Position numbers and translations under genes: made by a program. Of a DNA stretch of 64,000 bases, positions 35,160 through 44,383 are shown in pieces. Each line of letters starts with the position of its first letter. Positions within the stretch are counted from its first letter, which is position 1. The DNA is taken from the NCBI GenBank assembly GCA_027943335.1, contig BSBK01002159.1:1849501-1913500 (forward strand). Reading direction: 5' to 3'. Source of the stretch: Chamaecyparis obtusa. Lineage: Eukaryota > Streptophyta > Pinopsida > Cupressales > Cupressaceae. The notes under the pieces were generated by a model that was not told where the DNA came from, made no database searches, and was given only the letters and a program-made list of their open reading frames with translations.

Positions 35160-35950
35160 TCATTCACCTAATGTACAATCTCACCAAGTAAAGCATTTAA
35201 TATATCAATATCCACAAGAATACTAGAATAGGGACTAAGAGTGTATTTAATTGTATTTGATTTTGCCTTTACGAAATGGCTTAGAGCATTACTAATATCC
35301 TCATAAGTATATCTAAGCCAAAAATATAGGAGGAGATAGGGAAATATTACCCAAATAGGGTAAAAATCAATAGACATCTTTAAAGGATTAAATGAGGGCA
35401 TATATGAAAGCAATGAGGGAGGATATGAGTCTCACTTCTAATCACCTAGAACTAAAATAGTGTCTTTGTTCTTAGGAGAGTCAACATAAACAACAAAAAA
35501 CCCAAAAGCATGAGGATAAATCTATATCTTACCCATCACCACTGTATTCTAGTGAACTTAGATCCACCAATTTAAGTTAAGGAGTATCAATGAAAAATGG
35601 ATAATTCTATAAACCAAACCCTTTCTCAAAAAAAAAAATTGTCAACTACTTTTTGTCCCAAAAGTAGCACAAGGGTAGAAAAGCACAAGGTTTTCACTTT
35701 TGGGTAGAACCTAGAGCTATAGAAGAGAAAACCATAGAAATTTATGTAGAAGATAGCCAAAGGAACACTTTTGAGGATAAGGTATAGCCGACCTATTAGC
35801 AAACCCAACAACCCCAAGACCCAAAAACTCCACAAATGTAGTCATTGGGGAGGCCCCTATCGTAACCACTAGTGAAGGTAGGGTAACAAAAATAGGAATC
35901 TCAACCAAGATTTTACCATCATAGTTAGCAAAATGGACATACCCAAACAT
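35160..35950 (-). pseudogene. LINE (L1-type) ORF1 relic, DUF4283-like
   Basis: Minus-strand frames broken by stops include SFNPLKMSIDFYPIWVIFPY, then LRYTYEDISNALSHFVKAK and ILVDIDILNALLGEIVH. This matches the pattern of the DUF4283 domain of plant L1-type LINE ORF1 (P.F.P.......PVWVRLP.LP...W, then G..I...D, then .R..V.ID...PL...I). Upstream 35626-35835 gives FYPKVKTLCFSTLVLLLGQK. No reverse transcriptase is visible, so this is a fragment. Family assignment rests on pattern only. Confidence 0.5.
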
Positions 35951-36296
35951 GACATATATCTGAAAGCTAAGAAAGAAACCAACATTAGAAACAAGAAGGG
36001 AAAAATATAGAAAAAAGTTATATCTTTTTTTATCCTACAAAATTTCATGATTTTTCAATAATCTTTTGTGTTTATTTTCTTAAATATATAAGGATTTAGT
36101 TTATTTACACATATTTTTTTCTCATAAATTAGTGGAGGAAGTATATTCAACACCTCTAATTCTTTTATTTTGACATTATAACAAAATTGCCTTAAATTCT
36201 AAATGTTAAATATTTCAAAATATTTTTACATTAATCTTGAATTGGATGATATCTTTTATCATAGAATATCTTGTCAATCATAAATTATGGGATGGC

Positions 36297-36690
36297 GTAG
36301 GATGTCCAATCATGGTCTCTTCCTTAACTGGGATATCGGGGAATAGGATTATGCCATAGCTAAGGCAACACCTGATTATTCTTGTTCTATCCATGCACAA
36401 TGCCTTGACTCTCCTTCTGTAAAAGGGTACGCATGTAGTCTCTCTAGATTCGAAGGAAATGATTACTCCAATGTCACTGATTGCATAGGTAAGACCTCAT
36501 CACTTGTTTACTAATTTTTAATCATTACTCTTTCCAATCTAAAAAATCCCACTGACAATGATGATACATCCTCAAATATAAACAAATGTAATAGTCATAC
36601 AAATAGAAGTATGTGTGTTGGACCAAAGCAAGGGGGAATATGCCATAATTTGATAGGATCATACAACTGTTCATGTGCAAAATGATTTGT
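36297..36690 (+). pseudogene. WAK-like receptor kinase, copy 3, extracellular fragment
   Basis: Closely follows copy 2 from the LNWGIGEQDCA-like segment (here CTTAACTGGGATATCGGGG) through the first EGF-like module, the intron (donor GTAAGACC at about 36490, as in copy 2) and into the calcium-binding EGF exon (GGGGGAATATGCCATAATTT, ending CAACTGTTCATGTGCAAAATG). It has stops and lost cysteines (GYACSLSRFEGNDYSN). GUB_WAK, TM and kinase parts are missing. It sits about 0.5 kb before the large copia nest. Confidence 0.85.
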
Positions 36691-37219
36691 ATTTTATTTT
36701 ACTAAAAGTTTTGAAAACTTTTTAGGATGCTTTCTTTCTACATATATTTTCATTATGAAGACTTTTTTCCCCTTATAGGTATATTTTTTATTTATTTATT
36801 AAGTATATTTTATGTTTTCATTTTAAGAAAGTATTAGTTATTTTGATATGATCCATGTAATACACACATTTATGCATGATCAAAAAAAATTACATTTATG
36901 AAATTGTACCATATTTCATATCTATTATGATTTATAATAATTCAATTAACAAATATTATCTATAAAATATTGTTAGATTAAATATTCATTATACATATTT
37001 AAAGTAATATACATATGCTTGATATTCATATAAGTGAATTGATTTTCATAATGATCTTTATTTCTTTTCAAAGACCCATAATTACATTTTCATGTAATTT
37101 AAACAAGCCTAAGATATCATAAAACTAATTAAAATATAAATAATAATAAAAAATTTCAATGTAGAGTTAAATTAAAAATTAAAATAGATCAAAATAAATG
37201 CCAAGTTAAAATATATTAA
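36691..37219. other. AT-rich intergenic, 3' flank of WAKL copy 3
   Basis: No coding signal. The end (from about 37095) resembles the 3' flanks of WAKL copies 1 and 2, meaning the duplication unit extended past the lost kinase exon. Confidence 0.45.
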
Positions 37220-37224
37220 AATCT

Positions 37225-37504
37225 TGAAGGCAACTAAATCAATGATTTGCTAATCATAAAATAAGATATATGCAAAAGCTCCAAATTACCTTAATGAAAT
37301 GAGAGGTAGGGCATCCATTCTATAGAAAATCAAAAGGGAGATGACATTATGGGATACAACCATATGCACCAATAATACAACTATAATATTGAATATCTAA
37401 AACTATCAACTACAAAATTAATAACATACAACCATCTATTTAATATCAGACTGTGAAGTCAATAAGGACTACAAGTAGGCCTCAAATGGGCATTATTTCT
37501 ATCA
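37225..37504 (-). repeat. Outer copia 3' LTR (280 bp)
   Basis: TG..CA bounded; adjoins the purine tract CATGGGGGAGAA (minus strand, 37516-37505). It aligns along its length with 62108-62377, with scattered substitutions and a small insertion (about 37425-37432). Confidence 0.92.
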
Positions 37505-38485
37505 TTCTCCCCCATGATGACCATTGGTAAGAACATGAAGTAGATCTATGATCTTCTGGAACCTTTCACGATCTAGAGCCTTTGCGAAGATATCTGTGAT
37601 CTGATCTTTTGTACTGCAGTACACAATGTCGATCAAACCTTGTTGAACCAATTCCTTGATATAGTGATGTTGTATCTCAATATGTTTGGTTCTACTATGA
37701 AATATTGGATTCTTTGTCATTTGTATAGCACTCTTGTTGTCACAATACAATAAGGTAGGTTCATTTTAAATTTGGTTTAAGTCTTCGAGTAGCCTTCTCA
37801 ACCATACAGTTTGACAAGTTGTTGATGCTGCAGCTTTGTATTCTACCTTTGTTGTAGAAAGTGATACTTTTGGTTATTTCTTAGACTTCCAAGACACTAC
37901 TCCAGAACCAAGGCTAAAAGTATAACTAGAAGTAGACTTCCTATCGTCTGCAAAATCTTCCCAATCTGAATCTGTATAGCCAACCAATCTGCTATCCTCT
38001 GAATGCTAAAATTTGAGACCATAGCTCAATGTCCCTTTAACATATATGAGAATTCTTTTAGCTACATTCCAATGTATTTCCTTAGGCTTTGACATGAACC
38101 TAGAGACCAAACTCACTGAAAATGTGATATCTGGACAAGTAGTAGTTAAGTAGATCAAGCTTCTAATCAGATGTCTATATAGAGTGGGATTCACTGGATT
38201 TGACACGTCTAAAGTATACAATTTAAGTCCAACTTCAATGGGTGTTGCAACTGGTTTGTAAGTCTACATCTGAAATTTTTGTAGGATATTTGAGGCATAT
38301 TTTTTCTGAGACATAAATATTTCATCTTTATTTTTCCATACTTCTATACCAAGAAAGTGGTGCATTTATCCCAAATCTATCATTTCAAACTCGGTAATCA
38401 TGGATGCTCTAAACTCTGCAAATAAAGATGGATTATTCCCTATGTAAATAAGATCATCAACATAGAGAACTAAGATAAAGATATA
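37505..38485 (-). pseudogene. Outer copia: RT C-terminal part and RNase H
   Basis: Minus strand from 38485: YVDDLIYIGN carries the RT catalytic YVDD, then a degenerate connection region (PTLYRHLIRSLIYLTTTCPD, KPKEIHWNVAKRILIYVKGT), then RNase H with MYCDNKSAIQMTKNPIFHSR, RTKHIEIQHHYIKE and the C-terminal DIFAKAL. Stops occur near 38005, 37760 and 38265. It continues the reverse transcriptase at 41199-41581 across the 2.7-kb insertion. Confidence 0.9.
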
Positions 38486-39436
38486 TGTTGTGGTTCCACA
38501 ACACACACCCCATTTTGGCCACTTGGCCTAATGGGGACCCCTATTTTTTGGGTCTTTTAGCCTTTTGGGTGGTTCAAAGTCTTTAGGGTAAGCCTAGATA
38601 GGTATCCAATAAGTAAGATTGTGGGCCCCATGGTACTCCCGATAGTTGGATGCATTTTTTTGGATTTCCCAGTGGGTCTCACTTCCTTCTAGCTTGTCTA
38701 TCTCCTCTCGGGTTTAGTGTTTAGTTTGAGTTTTGCTTAGGCTTAGTTTTTTTTATCTCTTTTTCAGACTTTTAGATTTTTGGAGGTTCGAGGACCTTAA
38801 AAACTACAAAAGGCCAATCACCTTGCATTTGGCTAAGGAAGTGTTGGTTTTTTCAAAGTCCAGAAGTTTGCTAGTTTTTTCAGAGTCTGGAAGTTTTGTG
38901 GATTTTCTTAGAGTTTTGGTGTTTGCTGGATTTCTTAGAGTTTCACACTCTGAAGCTCCGAAGGAGAGGGGGACCTCTGAATTTCCAACACCTTGTGCCC
39001 AAAAGGTCAAACTTTCAAAAATTTTGAGTCTGATTGTTTTTTCAGACTTCAAAGGTCTGAAAGTCTAAAAACTCTAATAGAGGGTTGGTTTTAGAGTTTT
39101 TGTAGTCTTTTAGTTTTTAGGGTCTTTTTTGTTGTCTTTAGGGTTTTGGTTTGTTTTTTCTTGTGCAATTATAAGCTTAGATAGTTAAAATTTTCTTTAT
39201 GTTTGCAATAAGACATTACTGACAACTGCTTTTGCATGCAGAATTTTGGTGCCCACCTTTTGAGGTGTACGAAGAAACAACAAGGGAAGTTGACATCCAT
39301 GGAAGTACTAAGATATTTGGAAGTCCAAGAAGTGACAAAGAAGTTTTAAAAAGCTCTCCCCAACATTCTTCTAGAACACTAAGTGTCCAATTTTGACAAG
39401 TTCAAAGAATTTCAACACTTTGCCATTTTTTAATGC

Positions 39437-39905
39437 TGGATTTTCAGAGTTTGTTGGATGTTCCCTATTCGAAAGTCCAAAATTCTGGACCCTTTGCTGG
39501 ATTTTTAGAGTTTCAGAGTTTTTTGAATGTTTGTTGTCTGAAAGTTTGAAATTCTAGACCTTTTGCTAGATTTTTGGAGTTTCAGAGTTTGTTGGATGTT
39601 CATTGTTTGAAAGTTTGAAATTATGGGCCTTTTGCTAGATTTTCAAAGTTTCATAGTTTGTTGGATGTTCGTTGTCTGAAAGTCTAAAATTCTAGACCTT
39701 TTGCTAGATTTTTAGAGTTTCGGAGTTTGTTGGATGTTTGTTGTCTGAAAGTCTAAAATTTTGGACCTTTTGCTAAATTTTTGGAGTTTCAGAGTTTGTT
39801 GGATGTTCGATGTCTGAAAGTCCAAAATTTTGGACCTTTTGCTAGATTTTTAGAGTTTCAGAGTTTGTTGGATGTTCGTTGCCCAAAAGTCCAATTTTTT
39901 TCTAG
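39437..39905. repeat. 69-bp tandem repeat, about seven copies
   Basis: Units of the form GGATTTTTAGAGTTTCAGAG followed by TTTGTTGGATGTTCGTTGTC and TGAAAGTCTAAAATTCTAGA plus CCTTTTGCT, roughly 69 bp, with 5-15% variation between copies. A looser related stretch lies at 38840-39060. The period is a multiple of three but the frames contain stops. Confidence 0.85.
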
Positions 39906-41040
39906 GCAAGAAGTTTTGCCTTAGTCATTTTGCAGGTGTCATTTTTTCAGAGTAAGGGTCGGGGTCCGAAATTTCTAGGTCATTTCTGTCAGAAAGTTTT
40001 AATCTTTAAGAAGTTAATTTTGAGTTTGATTGACCTCATATTTTAGGCCTTTTTTACTAGCTTTGGGGATATCAATTAGTTGGATTCTCGAAGAGGAGTC
40101 GTGATGAAGATTTTAAGGGAGAACTCCAAGTTCTAAAGAAGAGTTTAATGGGAAGACAGTGGAACTCCAACATGGATCTTTTGTTTTCTAAATTATTTTT
40201 AGCCTTGATTTCTCATGAATTTGTAATGCATGTGGATCAGATCCATTCTGAGTGGTTTAGGGTTGCTTTAGGAGTAGTTTTATTTTAGTAATCTTTAGAT
40301 TTAATTTTATTTCCATTTTTATGCGTAGCTGAAACCCTAGCTACGAATTTCATATTTTCCTAAAAGGTGAAGTTTTATAAATTGTAACAGAACAATGTAA
40401 TTGGGGTCGATTATTTTGCAATACAATCATATGCATTTGGTGCTTCAATCATGGTGTGATATTTTTCTTCTATCTTTGTGAAGTTCATGAATGTGTGTTT
40501 GCTCATTCTTTTTCTTCAAAGAGCCAATTGATTGTATGGTGATTTGGATCTTTGAATCTTTTAATCTGGTGTTTATCATTGTTGCACCATCTCACTATGA
40601 TGAATTATTGGGGAGATTATTCTTCGGTGCCTTCAAGATAAATTTATCTCATGTGTGCGTACATTCGTAGTGGCTTCATGATTTGATGAATTTTGACAAA
40701 TCTTACATCTGAATTTATTTCCATTGATGATTACATCTACAAACCCAGGGTTGTGAGTTATTCAAATCTATGTTTTGTGGTTATTCTTCATCTTCATGGT
40801 AATTTAATTTGCAAGGTTATGCATTAATGGTTTATGTCCATTAGGTTTACTTTCTACAAATTTCATTCAATTCTTATTACCTTACTCTTTTTCATGCTTT
40901 AAGATAATCAATCTCAATAGATTAATTAAGATTTACATGTTTTAGAATTGCTTTCATTTAAAGGTTCTAAAAATACAAAAAAGATAGTTTGTTTTTAAGA
41001 TTTTTTTTGCAGCCTCTCTAAGATTGAACCAGCAAAGGCA
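39906..41040. other. Non-coding remainder of the 2.7-kb insertion
   Basis: T-rich sequence without domains or long frames between the 69-bp repeats and the right end of the insertion. Confidence 0.5.
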
Positions 41041-41198
41041 TCCTTGTGAATAGTTTCACATTTATCTTTAATTAAGCTATCCAGATGGTTGAGGCCCAGC
41101 CTAAAAGAAACCTTGGGATTGATTTCATCACTCTTTCAAGAGGGGAATTTGTACTCCAAATTCCTAGTCGTTGTCTCGTGTAAAAATGACGCTCAACA

Positions 41199-41581
41199 AT
41201 ATCCTTAGTTGAGCTTCTGATATAGAGATTTGGATCTAATTGACTTTGTGAAAAAAAATTCTCATGTAGGTATGAGTCTATTCTTGAATACCATGCTCTT
41301 GGTGCCTGTTTGAGACCATACAAGGGCTTCTTTAATTTAAAAACATAATGTTCTCTAGAAGTCATTTCAAAACCTCTAGGTTGTGAGACATACACTTCCT
41401 CATCAATATATCCATTCAAGAAAGAACTCTTCAAATCCATTTGATAAACTATCCAACTCTGTTGAACCACCAATGCCAAAACTAATTTGATAGTATCCAT
41501 TCGTGCTACAAGTGAAAATGTCTCAGTATAATCAATACCTTTCAGTTGAGTGTACCCTTTGGCTACCAATCTAGTCTTATG
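41199..41581 (-). pseudogene. Outer copia: RT N-terminal part
   Basis: Minus strand: KTRLVAKGYTQLKGIDYTET, LALVVQQSWIVYQMDLKSSF, LNGYIDEEVYVSQPRGFE, LKKPLYGLKQAPRAWYSRID and LDPNLYIRSSTKDI are the textbook copia RT blocks. The gypsy insertion lies immediately upstream (within DGSIDK|HKTRLVAKG) and the 2.7-kb insertion immediately downstream. The frame is open across the piece. Confidence 0.93.
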
Positions 41582-41957
41582 CTTATTGTAATGCCCACCC
41601 TAGTATCTACATATTTTAGGACTAATGGGATTATTAATTTTTTATTTGGATTATATGTTTGGAATATTTCATTTTATGATGGGACATTTGAGCATATATA
41701 TTTGGTTAATAGAATTTATTATGAAGATACTAAATGATTTGGCATAAAATGATGAATTTTTAGAAATGAACTATTTGTGAAATGTTTCATACTTTATTTA
41801 TATTATTATGTTTGTGATGGATCTAACCCTACTAATCCCATTATGTTTTGATGATTACATTGTTTGATGTGAGTGTAGGATGAGGAGAGACAGTCATAAT
41901 TACTCCTATAAGAGATCCACACGATGTTGCACTCTCCCTCCTTGTTGCCCTTGTTTG

Positions 41958-41959
<2 letters not shown>

Positions 41960-42028
<69 letters not shown>
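41960..42028. repeat. (AT)n microsatellite in gypsy 5' LTR
   Basis: About 69 bp of pure AT. The matching site in the 3' LTR (55143-55437) has expanded and diversified. Confidence 0.95.
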
Positions 42029-42031
<3 letters not shown>

Positions 42032-42258
42032 GATTGGTGATGCAGGATGTAGGTACTAGGCATCGACTCCACCTGGCTACACAGATCTGAGTGTGCCTTC
42101 AAAATCTTTGAACTATTGTTGTGTGGAGATTTTACCAAGATTCTCTCAAGGAAACCTGTGGACGTAGATTCTTGTTAGGAGGTTACCCTAGTTGGGGGAT
42201 TTGAGTACAATGTTTTGATGATGTTTTGAGATTTATGTTTTGATGTTGGATTGATTTC

Positions 42259-42292
<34 letters not shown>

Positions 42293-42509
42293 TTATTTAT
42301 TTATTTATTTTATATCTACTTTATAAATGGATGTACGTTATATATGTATGCGTATATGTGGGTGCACACATATATACATATTATTATTTATGTGTTTTTA
42401 ATTTCTTGTATATATGGTATCTTTAATATTTAAATAAAGTGTATTAAATAAAAATAATAAAAAAATAATAAAGAAATAATAAAAAGGAAGCTCTTTTGGT
42501 AAAACTAGC

Positions 42510-42585
42510 TATTTAGGACATTTGAACTCAAGACCTCCTAGAAGTTAGGCTAGTTTGATTCCAAGTGAGCTATGTGTGTTACTTG
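42510..42585 (-). other. tRNA-related (SINE-head-like) segment in gypsy 5' LTR
   Basis: On the minus strand, TAGCTCACTTGG (42572-42561) differs from the tRNA A-box form TAGCTCAGTTGG at one base. About 30 nt later GAGTTCAAATG (42529-42519) resembles a B box (GGTTCRANYCC). The same layout occurs in the two other LTR copies of the family. It is too diverged to be a functional tRNA gene; capture of a SINE head by the LTR is inferred. Confidence 0.4.
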
Positions 42586-43903
42586 AGAGCTTTGTGCTCC
42601 CTTTTCTTGTTATAGCCTTATTTAGGGAATATTTTAATTAAAATTATTAATAGGCTTTATTATGTGGTTATGAGAATGAGTTGATTAATCCTCAACCAAC
42701 CATGGAAGTTGGAGAAGTTGCTTCCCATAAAGAAAATCCTCTAACCATATAGTTGGGGGATAAATTATTTCCCGAGAGGAGTTTGGGGAGATTAGGGGAT
42801 TAGGGAGAAAATTTAGAGTTTGAGAGAAATTTTGTGATTATTGTTCTATAAGTGTATGTTTGGGGGTTTCTGTGTTGTTGAATTCTTTACTGGTTTTGTG
42901 AGGGCAAGTGTGGATATTGTTGAGGAAGGATGAAGGATTTTTTTCTAGAAGAAAATTTATCCAAGAGGCTACCATCTCACCATTTCTCAAAGCTTGGAGG
43001 ATTTGCAGAGATGTGCTCCAGTCTTTGAGAGGATTCATCGCAGGACTCTAGGTAGGGTCTGGAACTGGGATGAATCTCTTTTCTTCCCTATGTATATGTG
43101 TGTGTGACTTAGGAATAATGATTTTTATAATGTATAAACTAAGGGTTGATAAGGAATTTTATATGATTTGTTTTTCATGTATTGTAAACTATGTATTCAG
43201 GAAGTTTATTAAACGTTTATGCAAAAGTATCTTGTAAATTCTTCCTGGAAGTTTTATGATTGCCTTTGATTATGTATTAATGTGTATTTGATTTTTTTCC
43301 TATGGTTTAGGGAATTTTAAGAAGGTTTAGGAAAGGTTAGGATGGTTTAGGGAAGGATGCAGTCAGTTTTTCCACTTCTGTGCTTATGCAGGCTTTCACT
43401 TTCAATTTAAAGTTTTGATTAGATAGTTTTGTTATGGGAGTTATGTTGTATTGAGGAAGTTTTTTGGAAGTGGTACTAAGGTACCTAAATCAGGTAAACC
43501 TCAGGAAACCTTTCCCAGGCACTCTCCACGCCTAAAAACCTTAGTTTCGGGCAATTTTGGGAGATTCTAGGTACAGTCTCGTATGAGCATCTCGGAATGT
43601 CATACGATTTTTTACCAGTACCCATATGAAATTTGGTATATTTATTTATGGGAATACCTATATTTCTATATGGGAAAGTATAGATTTCTGTATGGGGATT
43701 TAGAGGGTCCTAGGGGCTCAAATTTGGCATATTTTGGGCTTATGACCTCCATAACCTATTTCTTATATTTGGGTTGCACCTTGTATCAATTATGTATGTT
43801 TTTCTCTTGGTTTTTTGGTATTATAATGTGTTACTTATGATGTTTCATTACTTGGCATATACATGTGCTCATATTATGAGGTTAGGACTCGTCTTGGTTA
43901 CCT

Positions 43904-43936
43904 GAGTGCACAAGAGGGTTCCCTAGACTTGCAAGT
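43904..43936 (+). repeat. 33-bp flank duplication, left copy
   Basis: GAGTGCACAAGAGGGTTCCC plus 13 more bases, identical to 48773-48805 on the other side of the inner copia. The 3' LTR of the gypsy has one copy (about 57278-57310). Confidence 0.9.
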
Positions 43937-44259
43937 TGAAAGAATTGATCAATCTCAATTCTACACAACCCAAGAAGAACCTGTTAGCCAATAACCTATT
44001 ACAAGAGAAGAAAAATGGAGACAGAAGAAAAATTTCTCTCAAATATGAAAAATGCATAAGAGATAATGAAAAAGTACAAAGCTCAACCTTATAAAAGGTG
44101 AGATAGAAACCCTAAAGGGAAAAGCTAGGTTGCACATTATTAATTAATAATTAATTAATAATGCACCTAAATGAAGCTTAAGTAACCAGAGTAATATGAA
44201 CTTATATAATTAAATCAATATGATTTAATTAATAAGCATAAATGAATAATACTCTAACA
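43937..44259 (-). repeat. Inner copia 3' LTR
   Basis: 323 bp, TG..CA, next to the C7 run (purine tract on the minus strand). Confidence 0.95.
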
Positions 44260-44383
44260 CCCCCCCTTAAGCTGAAAGCAGGGAGAAAGCTTACCTAGCA
44301 AAACTTTGAAAGCAAAACTCAGTGGGAAAAACTCCTCTCCAAAAAGAGATATAAAAGCATGCTGAAGACTAAAAGAAATGACT

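Larger units (their letters stand above)
38486..41198. mobile_element. 2.7-kb insertion of unknown class in the copia RT
   Basis: Bounded by TGTTGTGG at 38486 and CTCAACA ending 41198, inverted TGTTG/CAACA ends. Flanks are atata before and atatc after, nearly a 5-bp target duplication. The RT sequence resumes on each side (STKDI on the right, YVDD on the left). Inside is a TTTGGTGCCCACC block (39244-39256) that resembles the primer-site region of some gypsy elements, and a 69-bp tandem repeat. I found no two matching LTRs and no coding domain, so it may be a non-autonomous or deleted LTR element. Confidence 0.55.

Noticed and set aside
38733..39068. 111-codon plus-strand frame and its antisense partner as genes
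   Set aside because: They lie in imperfect repeats at the left of the 2.7-kb insertion and show no domain.
39437..39905. 69-bp repeats as a coding repeat domain
   Set aside because: The period is a multiple of three, but stops interrupt the frames within the units.
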